This document shows, one piece after another, positions 24,440 through 35,967 of a stretch of DNA of 64,000 nt; positions within the stretch are counted from its first letter, which is position 1; each line of letters starts with the position of its first letter. Location of the stretch: contig CADCXD010000005.1 in NCBI GenBank assembly GCA_902806575.1, forward strand, positions 4,030,001 to 4,094,000, in the 5' to 3' direction. The notes under the pieces are model-generated. The model worked only from the letters and a program-made list of their open reading frames with translations, made no database searches and was not told where the DNA came from. The position numbers and the translations under genes are program-made. The stretch comes from Jackrogersella multiformis. Its lineage: Eukaryota; Ascomycota; Sordariomycetes; Xylariales; Hypoxylaceae.

Positions 24440-24984
24440 CTTGATGGCATTAGGATTTGAATTATGTTATGCTTTGAATAGTTCAAGTAAGTATAAGTAA
24501 CCTAGATGAACGTTGATGACGAATGTAGTATTTAACAAGGAGAAGTTTTTGATAAGTGAGCTCGAAACGAATCTGACGCCTTTTGGTTAACACACCCCTT
24601 GCCCCCCTGCCCCTATTATATTGTATCCCGATAATTAAAATACCTAGGTAGATATACCAAATATTACTAAATCTATTTTTAAATCTCCAGGGGCTATTGC
24701 TATCCATTCTATTCTTCTATCGGGATATCCTGTTACCCTACCACCATAAGCTACCTAACCTAGGTACCTGCTAGCCTGAGACTGAGCTAGGTACCCCGCC
24801 GGCCCCGCCATTAAACGGGATGACATACATCTTGTGTAACGACCGCAAATAGGGTGTAGATTGAAGAACGGACAATGTTTAAGACCTAAAAAGCTACAAA
24901 GTGGATAGCGGATTGTTTTATGCGAAGTCCCAGCTCCGATTGCAATAGCAGTAGCAGATCTCCTGATTCTATCTTCGAATCGAA
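24440..24984. other. Divergent promoter region, CFEM relic and DUF89 gene
   Basis: No gene. Contains TACCTAGGTA elements at about 24640-24650 and 24760-24770. Confidence 0.5.
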
Positions 24985-26831
24985 ATGGAATTCGACACCA
25001 AGACTCGTAAGTATCTTCATGATTTTCATACCTACCTAGATACCTAAGTACCCAGGTAACGTATATTATAAAAAAAAGGACAAAAGAAAAGAAAAAAACC
25101 TCAAGCGAATGCTTCTTCTAATAAAATTAGATCGCTTACGAGACATTTATTAGCTTCGTACTTGACCAGCGACCAATCTTCCTTCGCTTACGTGTCTGCT
25201 CGAGATCGATGGCCAGTTATAATAGTCAGTTCATGACCTTTTACCTATCGCTTATTCGCCTAGTACCATGAATTGCTGACGTCCCGGCATCAAGACACAA
25301 GCCATAGACGATTTATATCGCTCCGTCTCTGAATGTGAAGACTCTGACAAGCAAGATGAGGGGAAGAGGATTATAGAAGAGTTGGTTCGGCTAAAACACG
25401 AGCTTCAGCATGACCGACAACTCATGTATGGCCCGCCAACTTTCCACCAAAATAGTCCTAGTTAGCCGACCAGAATATCATGTTAACCACTGGTTAGACC
25501 GATACGAGACGATGGTCGTGCCGACATAGCCATCTATAATCGCGAGCTGGAGCAGCTAGGAACTCCAAGCTGGTTCAATCTGCCTTGGCTCTTCTGCGAG
25601 TGTTATCTCTACAGGTAATAAAGACTCAAGAGCGCCTGAAAATAGGAGAACGTCGCACTAATCATATGCTTTATCGCCATTTAAGACGCCTTAACACTTC
25701 CTTCAGCCTCTCTAAACATTGGAAGACCTACGACGTATTCTACCGCCAGAAGATCAAGACCTTCCGGTCGTCTCGTCCTGCAGTCATCGAACTCGCTACT
25801 CGATACAAGGACCTGGTAACGCAGATAGAGCACGGCAATAAGATTAACACCGAGCATGACGAAGCACAAAAGATCTTATTCTTTGAAATGTGTGAGATCT
25901 GTTTATGGGGCAACGCTACCGATCTATCTCTCCTCACCAGCCTTACCTATGAGGATATTCAAAAGCTACAAGGATCTGAAGCTAGAAAAGCTTCCGAGAA
26001 GAATATCCTGGTTAATGACCTAGAAGCTACATATGAGGTGCTGAAGAAGGCTAAGCACGAAGGTAAGAAGGAGCGCCGGGTGGACATTGTGCTGGATAAC
26101 GCCGGCTTCGAGCTATACGTCGACCTTATCCTCGCCGGCTACCTGTTATCATCTGGGCTCGCTACGCTCGTAGTCTTGCATCCGAAGTCGATCCCTTGGT
26201 TTGTGTCAGACGTCCTGCCAGCAGACTTCGCTGCTCTGCTAAGCGCTATAGCCGACCCTAAGCGGTTCTACGAAACACCGTCCGACGACGATAGACTGCA
26301 AAACAAGGTCCCTCCATCCTTGTCCGACAAGGACGCTGCGGACCTTAACTTCCTCTTCCAGGAGTGGGCGCAAATGCACGCCGAGGGACAGCTTATCCTG
26401 AGATCAAACGCCTTCTGGACTCATCCTGGCAGTTATTGGAGGCTCCCGTCTGTAGAAAAAGATCTTTTCGAGGATTTGAAAACGAGCGAAGTGGTTATAT
26501 TCAAGGGTGATCTAAACTATCGGAAGCTTACCGGTGACGTAAGTGTAGCAACCTTTTCTCCTATCACTGATCAGCTGCCTAGAGGTTCTGACCGCAATAG
26601 GCCGCGTGGGACCCGTCGACACCATTCACCGAAGCCATCGGGCCACTCGGCCCTAGCTCGGGGGTCAACGTCCTTGCCCTCCGAACGTGCAAGGCTGATG
26701 TCGTTGTGGGGTTGAAGCCGGGACAAGATGAAGAAATCCGGGCTATAGAGAATGATGGCGAGGATAGCGGCGCCAGGAAATGGGCATGGAGTGGCAAGTG
26801 GGCAGTCGTGTCTTTCTCGGAGGGCAAATAA
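24985..26831 (+). CDS. DUF89 damage-control phosphatase / ARMT1-like protein
   Basis: Six exons: 24985-25006, 25154-25224, 25295-25425, 25498-25614, 25686-26538, 26601-26831 (1425 bp, 474 aa). The start MEFDTKTPSYLTSD and the blocks LGTPSWFNLPWLFCECYLYR, RVDIVLDNAGFE (about residues 247-256, metal-binding D251/N252), LHPKSIPWFVSDVLPADF, FKGDLNYRKLTGD (D389) and RKWAWSGKWAVV are those of the eukaryotic DUF89 family III. Known: these metal-dependent enzymes dephosphorylate damaged or excess sugar phosphates such as fructose-1-phosphate; human ARMT1 was also reported as a carboxyl methyltransferase. Cytosolic; no targeting signal. Length matches the yeast homologue (about 470 aa). Intron 1 contains TACCTA elements (25030-25057). 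The gene is convergent with the promethin-like gene. Confidence 0.93.
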
Positions 26832-27482
26832 AATAGAATTGTGTCTATTCCATGTAAAGACTTGATTGACAAACTCTAGACCCAGCCTTATAGCTTACCT
26901 TGTCGGCGGCCTTGTTAAAAGGTACGAGTTTCAAATTGGGCGTTTGGTCCCAGAATGGGTTGTTTATGGCCTTATCAATCCCGCATCTATGGTCGAAGCA
27001 AATCGAGACCAACAAGAAGGGCTGCTTGGTCCGTACTTAGGTATGTCGAGGTACCGTTCAATCGCCGTAGTTATTTAGGCACCTGAGTAGTTGAGCCTTG
27101 CTCGTATGAGCGTCACTTTAGCTAATATCATTAAGTCTACTGGGAACTGAACTAACCATGTTAGCGCTTAGGTGAAAGTGGATGAATGTAGAAAATCATA
27201 TTCCAATATGGATGCCTGTGTGTACCGAAAACCCAAGACCATCCCTTCGATCCTCGATTAGCCATAAAATGCTGGCTTTCCATCTCACCGCGGGTATCTG
27301 TACCAAAACCAAACGCCAGCAACACAAATACACGTAGAAGTCACCACATTCCCGAGTAGCCCAAGGCGTCAGTTGATGTGAGTCCTTTACAACTAGAATC
27401 TGAGTTTCAACATCGCTATGGTGCCTTGGCGGATCATGAACCAGCCGACCTCCATCACAATCCATACGACCTCGCCGGCGAA
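26832..27482. other. Convergent intergenic region
   Basis: Holds the 3' ends of the DUF89 and promethin-like genes. Nothing else recognised. Confidence 0.5.
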
Positions 27483-28113
27483 CTATTCCTTGACCTCGGC
27501 CGCCTCAGCTTTGATGTCGAAGTCGGTGCCGTCGCCGTCCTTCTTTTCAAAGATGATCGTCTTTCCACTGCTATTGGCCACAACCTTGCCATCGCTATCG
27601 ATGTTGAACGGAAGCCTGGCGTAGACCCAACGGCTAGCGAAGAAGGTGGCGGCCGCCCAGGCCCAAAGTAACAGGGCAATGCTGAAGGTCATGAAGAGGG
27701 TTGGTACAAGGAAGAGCATCGCGATGCCGGTCCAGAAGATCGAGAATAGGACGGCGGATATGAGTGAGACGGCTATGGTGGTCGTGGCGAAGCCTGCGAA
27801 AAGGAGTAGAGGCGCAAGGGATAGCGTGAGTTGTAGGGCGACAAAGGACTAATAGTGGAAGAACGCTAGGTCAACGGAACTGGTCATGAATAGATACCTG
27901 ATAGGTAGCAAGCGAGCTAGCTATATATATGACTATTATGCTGAGGAAGAAGCTTACAAATATAATAGGCTTCTCGGTTGCGAAGTCGTGAACCCGGTCG
28001 TAGGCCTTTTGTCGCGTGGGAGGACTCACGACTCGATCGACTTGGCGCTGGCCGTATGCAATCAGCTCGTTGGCTTTGGCCTTGGCGCTTGAGGAAACAT
28101 CGTCGACTGCCAT
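27483..28113 (-). CDS. Promethin/LDAF1-like lipid-droplet membrane protein
   Basis: Two exons: 28113-27958 and 27848-27483 (522 bp, 173 aa), intron 27957-27849 (GTAAGC...TTAG, phase 0). The N-terminus has YGQRQVDRVVSPPTRQKAYDRVHDFATEKP, a typical lead-in for fungal promethin domains. It is followed by at least four hydrophobic stretches in hairpin-like pairs (about residues 53-110, including TGIAMLFLVPTLFMTFSIAL and LWAWAAATFF), then a short hydrophilic tail rich in Asp/Lys/Glu. Known: promethin-type proteins (LDAF1, yeast Ldo proteins) partner with seipin at the ER and mark sites of lipid-droplet formation. A small unrelated ER membrane protein is the alternative, but the lead-in motif makes this call good. 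Confidence 0.82.
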
Positions 28114-28995
28114 TGTGGAGGTTTGAGGTATATGTAAATTGCCCGTGGTTGTGGGTGTAGTACGTTACGGCTCAAAAAGTTGAGCGAATCGAGGCGCCTT
28201 GATTCTAGACCGGAAGATGTAGGAAGCCTTAGGCCTCGATTCTATATTAGGTACCTAGGTATATATTGGAGGAGTTGAATAGCTAACAATGTCCATGGAT
28301 GTACCTAGTGTAGATGGATAGATATCGGTTTACGAGTAGGTAGTGTATGTTTTAGGTAGATACAAGGTAAAGGACGTGGGCAAAGAGAATTAAAGGGGTT
28401 TAAAGGATGTCCTAATTAAAACTAATTCATCCAGAGGTGGTACCTGCTAGATGAATATCTAAACACAATTGAATCCATGATCATTGCACTTGGTTTGTAC
28501 AAGAAATGACGAAATATGACGCGACTGCTACCGCGCAGCTCGCGTCGACGTTGCCAAAGCTTAAGGGTGGAATTGAGTTACCTAATGGAAATGACGGCGT
28601 GGGGCTGACCTGTGGCTCACAATCAGATTATATAATCACATAAAGTACCTAGGTACCTATGTATTTATGTACCTTAGCTACCTAGGTACCTACATAGGTA
28701 CATAACTTTTTGCTCTGTATGAAATGGATGTAACTTCGTCCTTCAACACCACTGGATTTTCTTACTTCCCAGCCTACCTAGGTAAGTACTTATATAATAA
28801 GTACATCATATACCAACTGCCCAGCTAATAGACAAACTCTCGGCGGCTAGGTACCTAAAGGATGTTCAAATCAATTAGGGCATCATCTCTTGGGCGCTCA
28901 ATGCCTAATTACCTAGGTATCGTTAATAACTTGGAACTGTCCATCTTTGCTGTTGTAACTATATCGAACGATTAGTTGAGCGGCGTCAAATCTGC
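28114..28995. other. Intergenic with TACCTAGGTA repeats
   Basis: No gene. Repeat clusters at about 28249-28263, 28646-28702 and 28775-28785. Confidence 0.55.
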
Positions 28996-30273
28996 CTAGG
29001 CGGTTCCCAGCTCCCTTAATTCTAGCCTCGAATCGATATTCAACATCATCCGGCTATCCTGCGACTTCCTCTCGTCGATTCTTTTCTGTTGCTCTTCTGG
29101 CGGGAGAAGCCTAAATGTTTCTATGTCTTCGTCCCATTTCCTGACGCACTCGGAATTCCAGTTGCACCTCTCAACCTCGCCGTAGATAGGGTGACTAAAC
29201 CGAGGATGCCGACTCGGCCAATTCGAAGCATGGTAGTGGTGTTTAACAAGCGCGCCTCTGGCGTTGTGGTTGCCGGAGTCGGAGTGTCCTTGGCCCGCCG
29301 CGAACGCCTCGACATCTAAGACTAGGATACCACCGACGACCTTGGATTCGCCAAGATCGTGGAAGTTATCCCATGTGATGCTTGCCCCGCCGCTTCGCTT
29401 GTTCATTTCCTCTAGGATAGCAACGGTGAATGCAGATGGGCCAGTACCGCATATTACTTCATCGAAGTCAAGCACTATCTCTCCGATAGGGACGTTCTGC
29501 TTCTTGGCAATTTCGGTCAGCCAACCCTTGATGTTTTCGACCAGCTTTAGCAATACCGGAAGTCGTGGTTTTGCCATGAATGTCCACTGGCAGAATGACT
29601 GAGACTTCCTACCAAGGATCTTGTGGTCTTTGAATTGCGGCTGGTCGATCTCGACCCCAAGGACCATGTCGACTTCTGATTCGTCGTAACGCTCTGGGAT
29701 GAACCTACGTATAGGTCGCAGTGCCTCGACGTCAATGTCGGCGTAGAGCCCCCCTTCCGCGTACATGATGAGATAGCGCAAAAGATCGGCCCTGACTATG
29801 CTCGCATTTACTGATCGATACAAGTCGACGACGTCCATACGGTTGAACCCGCTGGGGCCGAAATGTTCCTCAATGTAGTTCATATCATTACTGTCTGTCA
29901 AGACTTCGTACCTAAAATCTGGATTTTTGGTAATCCAAGTCTTGGCCGTTGCGGAGTCCCTCTCTTCAAACGAGAGAGGATCAATCTTCCAAGTCTGCCA
30001 TATTTTCCTCGGGAAGCTTCTAACCGGTCCGGATTTCAGGGCTTTTTGCGGAATTATATTCCCTCCGAATACACTACTGGGGTTCGGTATCGATGGCATT
30101 AAATCGATGTTGAGGATGGTTAAGAGAACGCATACGCATATGAGATACAGAGTTATGGTCCTCCGTAATTGCTTCGGTATACGATTTCTGAACTTCGCTG
30201 TGGTTGACGCCAACTTCGGCGACATCGGTGATATTGGTGAATTCATATTAACGATCAAACAGTCTTGAAACAT
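28996..30273 (-). CDS. GT32 glycosyltransferase (Och1-like mannosyltransferase family)
   Basis: Single exon, 425 aa; a second in-frame Met at codon 10 (MNSPISPMSPK) may be the true start. Topology is type II: a short cytosolic tail, a membrane anchor at about residues 40-58 (ITLYLICVCVLLTILNI), then a lumenal catalytic domain. The GT32 hallmarks are FPRKIWQTWK (about 88-97), RADLLRYLIMYAEGGLYADIDVEALRP with the DxD metal site at D179-D181, and the late GPSAFT and WNSECVRKWDED segments. Known: GT32 enzymes in fungal Golgi add alpha-1,6-mannose in outer-chain N-glycan synthesis (Och1, Hoc1) or mannosylate sphingolipids (Sur1/Csg1). Acceptor not predictable. It is divergent, 868 bp apart, from the acyltransferase at 31142, which hints at shared control. 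Confidence 0.88.
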   Translation of the reverse strand: MFQDCLIVNMNSPISPMSPKLASTTAKFRNRIPKQLRRTITLYLICVCVLLTILNIDLMPSIPNPSSVFGGNIIPQKALKSGPVRSFPRKIWQTWKIDPLSFEERDSATAKTWITKNPDFRYEVLTDSNDMNYIEEHFGPSGFNRMDVVDLYRSVNASIVRADLLRYLIMYAEGGLYADIDVEALRPIRRFIPERYDESEVDMVLGVEIDQPQFKDHKILGRKSQSFCQWTFMAKPRLPVLLKLVENIKGWLTEIAKKQNVPIGEIVLDFDEVICGTGPSAFTVAILEEMNKRSGGASITWDNFHDLGESKVVGGILVLDVEAFAAGQGHSDSGNHNARGALVKHHYHASNWPSRHPRFSHPIYGEVERCNWNSECVRKWDEDIETFRLLPPEEQQKRIDERKSQDSRMMLNIDSRLELRELGTA

Positions 30274-31141
30274 GGCCTGGACACATACTGCAGGACCGCG
30301 GCACTAGAAATGCTCAGCGTAGACGCGTGCGCTAAGCTGACAATGGACAATCATGAAATATCCACGGATTGGGAGCCATACTTGGGGTTACAAGCAACAA
30401 CCCCACGACTTAAAGCTGAATGATATGCCGATTCAGCTTCCATTAAGCTAACTACCTAGTACTAGGGGATTCGCCATCAGTGATGATAACGTAGGTACAA
30501 AGGATATACTGTGCTCAAGGTCGCCCTTCGTGATGATTTGAGTTGTACGACATACCAGATATCTCGAATTGAGCTAGTTGGTATTTGTCCCTTCTCCTCA
30601 CTGGATCCAATTGCGATTTATCCTTTACCCAGTACTTTACAAACGCCATGGGGCTTCACGAGGATAACCTTCTAGCAATATGGTGCTACTAGAATCTCGG
30701 TTTGTTTGTACCCAAGGGCCCGATTTGGAGCCTCTTATATGCAGGATCCCTAGATTTATGCATGAGAAGCTTCCTATCTCAAGTATCATCCCTAGCTTCA
30801 CGATGGGTGTGAAGGCTAAATAGCCTCGGGACAACCTTTATTTTCTCTCTTCCTCTCTTCCTCTATCACATGTGTGTGTGTAACAAATGTTTGTGAACTC
30901 CCTAACGAAGTATATACTATTATAGTATGTGGCCTACCTAACGGACCGAGTTCTTGATGTTACACCTATGCAGTTACCCAACCCATTCACACCGGATATG
31001 TCGATCAGGCCAAAATACAATACCTTTGGGGGCCGTAGCCTACAAAAGAACTTTGGAAAAGGAGCCTTGGAATCCAACCAAACTCTAGGCTAACGAAAAC
31101 AAAACATATTTCCCCCCATGAGAATCTAATCTTACACGAAG
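30274..31141. other. Divergent promoter region, GT32 and acyltransferase genes
   Basis: Contains a pyrimidine tract and (TG)n at 30841-30881. No coding signal. Confidence 0.5.
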
Positions 31142-32629
31142 ATGCCAGCCAAGTCTCTGGGTATTTTAGATATCGGAGACTGGGAGGGGATCAAAACTGC
31201 CTGGAAGCCCGCCTCACCTAATCACCCATCAATGAAGCGACTCAGTTCTCTTAGGCGGGTGATGAAGCCGGTCAAACTCATACTATCGCCGTTATACTCA
31301 GTCACGACAGGGACGTCGGAGAACCACCAGTCGACAGCCTATTTAGACGGCCTTCGCGGATTTGCTGCCTTCCTTGTATATTGGCATCATCACCAGCTGT
31401 GGGCTCATACAGCAATGCACCAGACCACAATCTTGGAAGATGCTTTTGGGTATGATAATAAATATCACCTCGCCGCTTTTCACGGCATACGAACGTTCTT
31501 CTCTGGGGGTCACTATGCCGTTTCCACCTTCTTCGTCGTCTCCGGCTATGCCTTATCTGCGAAGCCACTGAGCCTTATTCAGAATCGGGAATTTGTAAAA
31601 TTCGGCGACAACGTGGCATCGGCATTATTTAGGCGATGGCTACGACTATATTTTCCTCTCCTAATCGTGACCTTTTCCTACATGACTTCGTGGCATGTTC
31701 TTGGGTTATGGGCCGTCAACGCTCAGCCCAAGGGGAACTGGAGGGAAGAGCTACGGTCCTGGTATTTTGAGTTCAAGAATTTCAGCTTCTTATACAACCT
31801 GGGCGGCGAGCCTTGGCTTAGCTACCAATTCCACGCTTGGTCGATCCAGATCGAGTTCAAGGGGTCCGTCGTCATATACAGTTGTTTGCTAGCGCTCTCA
31901 AGATTGGGTAGGAATGCTCGGCTATCTTGTCAACTTGTCTTAATGTTCTATTTCATGTACATTGCAGATGGCTGGTATGCTGCAATGTTCATATCGGGCA
32001 TGCTCCTTTGCGACTTTGATCTGCTGGCTGCGAAGAACGAGCTCCCACGTATGTTCAGCAAACTCCAGCCGGCTAAGGGATTTATTTTTAATCATCTGCT
32101 CATGTTCAGCATCTATCTAGGTGGTGTCCCATCCGTAAATGGCGATACTGGCCGCCTTAGGAACTCTCGAGGCTGGTACTACTTATCATATTTCAAACCT
32201 CAAGCCGTGCTTGACTATAAGTGGTTCTACCTGTTCTGGGCAGCAACTTTGCTCGTCGCTTCGGTTCCCCGGATTCCATGGCTCAAGCGATTTTTCGAGG
32301 CCCGCTTCTGCCAATACCTTGGCCGTATCTCCTTTGCACTATACTTGGTGCATGGCCCCATCCTATGGACACTTGGAGATAGACTTTACACAGCTACTGG
32401 ATGGTACCAGGAAGCCCAACTAGCTAATCTACCTCAGTGGGTGAACCTGTGTAAATTGCCGAAAACTGGACCGCTTGGCCTCGAATTGTCTTTTCTGGCA
32501 CCACATATCATCCTTCTACCTTCTACCATCTGGCTAGCCGAAGTTGTCACGAAGCTGATCGATGAGCCGAGCGTTCGGGTTGCACAATGGCTGTATCGAA
32601 GCCTCATATATCGACCTACTAGAATATAG
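31142..32629 (+). CDS. Membrane acyltransferase, acyltransferase-3 family
   Basis: Single exon, 495 aa. About 65 hydrophilic residues precede YLDGLRGFAAFLVYWHHHQLW, the diagnostic first membrane helix with its conserved H/R region. FFSGGHYAVSTFFVVSGYALS follows, then an array of about ten hydrophobic segments to near the C-terminus, including RISFALYLVHGPILW. Known: this family transfers acetyl or other acyl groups across membranes onto sugars or small molecules, as in O-acetylation of polysaccharides and glycolipids. In fungi several are near secondary-metabolite or glycan genes. The catalytic His in the WHHH segment is present and the frame is intact. The gene lies between a GT32 and an unknown type II membrane protein. 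Confidence 0.88.
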   Translation: MPAKSLGILDIGDWEGIKTAWKPASPNHPSMKRLSSLRRVMKPVKLILSPLYSVTTGTSENHQSTAYLDGLRGFAAFLVYWHHHQLWAHTAMHQTTILEDAFGYDNKYHLAAFHGIRTFFSGGHYAVSTFFVVSGYALSAKPLSLIQNREFVKFGDNVASALFRRWLRLYFPLLIVTFSYMTSWHVLGLWAVNAQPKGNWREELRSWYFEFKNFSFLYNLGGEPWLSYQFHAWSIQIEFKGSVVIYSCLLALSRLGRNARLSCQLVLMFYFMYIADGWYAAMFISGMLLCDFDLLAAKNELPRMFSKLQPAKGFIFNHLLMFSIYLGGVPSVNGDTGRLRNSRGWYYLSYFKPQAVLDYKWFYLFWAATLLVASVPRIPWLKRFFEARFCQYLGRISFALYLVHGPILWTLGDRLYTATGWYQEAQLANLPQWVNLCKLPKTGPLGLELSFLAPHIILLPSTIWLAEVVTKLIDEPSVRVAQWLYRSLIYRPTRI

Positions 32630-33409
32630 AGAAAATAAGCAGCTGATGGATGATTGGTACTAAGATGTACATCTGGTTTTATTGTAGCAAACCTTCTTTA
32701 GCTATTAGGGTGGGCATTCAGATTGCTCCTTCTCGGTACCTAGGGATCTATCGGAGCGGTCCACTTGTAGCATTACCATCTTGATCTGTGTATCCAAAAT
32801 CGCCAGAAAAGCTCAAAACAAACTTGTTCGGGTGAGGGCACGATGGTAATAAAAGAAGTCTGTGGTTGGAGAAGATTGCCTAATCGGGAGAGTAACTGAA
32901 TCGACGGTACCTAGTGTTAACCGACGTTCAGGGGGTTTAGCTAACCCGGCTGTTACCTCTGTCCACCTTTAAAGATCGGTTGAAGCTGGAGATGATTGGG
33001 CTCGGGGGTCAAAATACGAAGAGCACATGTCAAAGGATCATCAAACCCAAGTATATATGTGAGTGCTACCTGATACTACCTAGTACAAACTATCCCAAGG
33101 AGTAAAATCCATACGATCCGAGGCAGATCACTGATGGGGACAGTCATTCCTATACGGGCCTTTCTCTACCTAGATATTTAGGTAGACGCCCAGCCACGCA
33201 GCCACGGTATAATATTCGGCAATTATTGGTGAAATCGTTACACTAATTTTATCAAGAATAATCAGTTTTCAGGAGAGTATTGAAGCTTGATGAGAGGGTT
33301 GGCTGTAGTAACCAGGCTATTGGCCGGCTGCAGTTTTCGCGCCATCGAGCCGATGAACAGCGACCTCCCTTCTCCCCAAACAGTGAGCAAATTTCTCATT
33401 CTTTGAAAG
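32630..33409. other. Intergenic, acyltransferase to unknown membrane protein
   Basis: No gene seen; a TACCTAGGG element at 32738-32746. Probable promoter of the gene at 33410. Confidence 0.5.
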
Positions 33410-34870
33410 ATGCTAGTAAGAGAGTTAAGACGTCTATTACTTCTCATGGCTCCTTTACTCTTGGTCTTCTACGCCGTCATTCGATGTTTTGACAACCGAC
33501 CCATTGTTCCGTATCATAAGGTGGGAACCTTGATAGAGCACGCGTTTTATATTAGCCATGTCGTAGAGCAACACAAAAAACAAGAAGTCCTCGCAGGTCA
33601 GCCAAGCTCGAAGAAAATTAACGCCAGTGGCGGTACTAATGACCTGTTGGAAGTGCCACCGCCTATTTGCGATGATAGCGGCGAAGGCGAAGTTGATAGC
33701 GAATCGTTCAAGTCTGACCCTAAATATTCGCATGTAGTGCTCCTTTCTGTATCGACGTTAGACGGGAAGTACTCCAGACTCAGATTCGGCGACCAGCTAG
33801 CTACCAACCCCAACATCATTCCGCATCCGCTCCTCGAGAGTACGTGGATCATCGTGGCACAGCATTACAACCGAATAGATACAACGCCAACACACTTCGT
33901 CGAGTTGGTGTGCGATGGAGCATTCAACGAGAATAATACAGAGCTCAGCTGCATATTCCCACCCATCCCGTTGCCTATTGCCGCGACGGGGCTAGGGAAG
34001 TGCGAGGGTGAGCTTGAGTACGCCAACTTAAACGTCGGGCCTCATGATGCTCGTGTCTTCTATGGTCCGCGGACCCCATTTACTGTCTACGGGAGTAACT
34101 CGCAGGAGACTTGCTTCGGTCAGTGGATGCAGGACTTCCGGGTGTTGATGAACTGGGGAGTTGGCGACGGCTTTGACAACACAAATGCGGACTCTCAAGA
34201 GCAAGAGAAAGAGCATGAAAGCTTTTTCCAGTTAGGGACCGAGCTACACCGCCCATCGCCTTACTCCCCTATGGAGAAGAACTGGTTTATCTTTTGGGAC
34301 CCGGACGGCCAGATGTATGCGCATTACGACGTCTCGCCTAGGCGCGTCTTCGCAATGCTAGGTGCCGACGGCTCGGCAGGGCCAGACCTAGCCCCCTTAG
34401 CGGCGGCGGCCGGTGATAAGCAGTGCATAGAGGAGTACATGCCGAAGCCAGGGCCGGAGCACGAGTCGATTCACCAAGCGACCAACTCGCTCTCCATCAC
34501 GGTGTGCTCGCGGTTAGACCTCAACTGCTCGCCGAGCGACACCAACACGTTCCTCTTTACGATTGTCCAGCATAAGACTTTCCATAGATTCCACAGCGTG
34601 TATGAGCCATACACCATGGTGTTCCGACAGAGAGCACCGTTTCAAATATACGCCATCTCGCGAAAGCCGCTATGGATCCATGGTCGCGATTCTCGAAGCC
34701 AGATGTTCTACGTCACGTCCATGAGCTGGAAGACTCGTGGCCAGAGGTATCACGGCTACATAGATGATGTCTTATTTCTAAGCTTCGGGATCGAGGACCG
34801 AGATGCTGCCAGCATCGATGTCTTAGCTCGCGATTTGCTTGATGGCTTGGGTCTTTGTTCAGAGATTTGA
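33410..34870 (+). CDS. Type II membrane protein of unknown function, glycan-linked by context
   Basis: Single exon, 486 aa. The N-terminus has a signal anchor (LRRLLLLMAPLLLVFYAVIRCF, about residues 6-27) followed by a large lumenal or extracellular domain. Repeated blocks such as YSHVVLLSVSTLDGKYSRLRFGDQL, NPNIIPHPLLESTWIIVAQHY, PRTPFTVYGSNSQETCFGQWMQDFRVL and FIFWDPDGQMYAHYDVSPRRVFA look like blades of a beta-propeller of the kind found in glycosidases and glycoside phosphorylases. I do not recognise a catalytic motif with certainty and give no family. Several NxS/T sites occur. Its place 780 bp after the acyltransferase and close to a Golgi-type GT32 suggests work on the same cell-surface glycan; this is inference. 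Confidence 0.75.
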   Translation: MLVRELRRLLLLMAPLLLVFYAVIRCFDNRPIVPYHKVGTLIEHAFYISHVVEQHKKQEVLAGQPSSKKINASGGTNDLLEVPPPICDDSGEGEVDSESFKSDPKYSHVVLLSVSTLDGKYSRLRFGDQLATNPNIIPHPLLESTWIIVAQHYNRIDTTPTHFVELVCDGAFNENNTELSCIFPPIPLPIAATGLGKCEGELEYANLNVGPHDARVFYGPRTPFTVYGSNSQETCFGQWMQDFRVLMNWGVGDGFDNTNADSQEQEKEHESFFQLGTELHRPSPYSPMEKNWFIFWDPDGQMYAHYDVSPRRVFAMLGADGSAGPDLAPLAAAAGDKQCIEEYMPKPGPEHESIHQATNSLSITVCSRLDLNCSPSDTNTFLFTIVQHKTFHRFHSVYEPYTMVFRQRAPFQIYAISRKPLWIHGRDSRSQMFYVTSMSWKTRGQRYHGYIDDVLFLSFGIEDRDAASIDVLARDLLDGLGLCSEI

Positions 34871-35967
34871 GGAATTTCGGAGCCTAGATAACTTAGGGTG
34901 TCAATAAAATATGGACTAGTTTCTTACACTTTCTCATGACATTTATAAGTACGCGTATATTTTCCGCTGTATGATAGGTATCTAGCATTATATCTATAGT
35001 TTCGCGGCCTTGGGTGGAACCGATTCTAGAGCTATCTGAGTATGACATTTATGCTACTCGTTTACCTACTAGGCCAGTGAATAATTTCTGGGTAAGCTTG
35101 AATTCGAAATCTAGTGATGACCGGTGCATAGAGGCGTCCAAGATCCTATAGGTTCTTATGTACCTAGGCATGTAATTAACTTGCGCTATCTTTCTAGACG
35201 TCACTTCGAGAATGAATACCAATAGTATCAAAGAGTAGTAGCAGTGCCTTCATTGTTTAATTAATACTGATAGCTCATGTTTCTAGACCGTCTTCGCGAG
35301 TTTCAGCTGGGGCATCGTGGCAGGCTCCTAGTGGCCCCCCCTTTTGTCAAGGGGGATTGAAAGTGGCTCAGCGATATGAAATCCTGTTTAATTTTGCATG
35401 CCATAGGAGAAAGCTGAAGTTGAATAAACACCAAAAGCAGAAAACGACTACGATATATTCATGTGCCGAGTTGGATGGTAGTAAAACGAATCCAGGTCAC
35501 TTATATCATTAGCGCAGAAGACATGTACACTTAGGCATTAGTCCGCGAGAACCCATTGTCTTTTCGTCGAGAAACTGGATGGACGACGTGGAAAGAGTAG
35601 GCCTGTGTGCAATATTATAATCATAATTGAGCCTAATTGTTAATGTGTCTTCTGGTCTTGATGAAGTTGGCACGCTGGAAAAGAATCACCAACATAAGCT
35701 TGAGACATTAATTGGGATAGGATATGAATTCATGTAAGAGAATAGCGTGTCCTAACTTGAAAACCCCTGACGCCTAACCCCTATGCAAGTCTGTGAAGAC
35801 GTTTCTGATTGCTGAATGCAACTAACTAGAGCTGCACGATGTTGCTGGTAACTTGGAATCCTACACGTACAAAGTGTAGGTTGTGGGAATAGAATTACGG
35901 TGGTGGTATCTGAGAAATGCAGATGAAGCGTGTCGATATGCAACTGTCGTATGTCCCATCCTTCACC
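34871..35967. other. Intergenic, 3' ends of two convergent genes
   Basis: About 1.1 kb, no gene seen. Confidence 0.5.
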
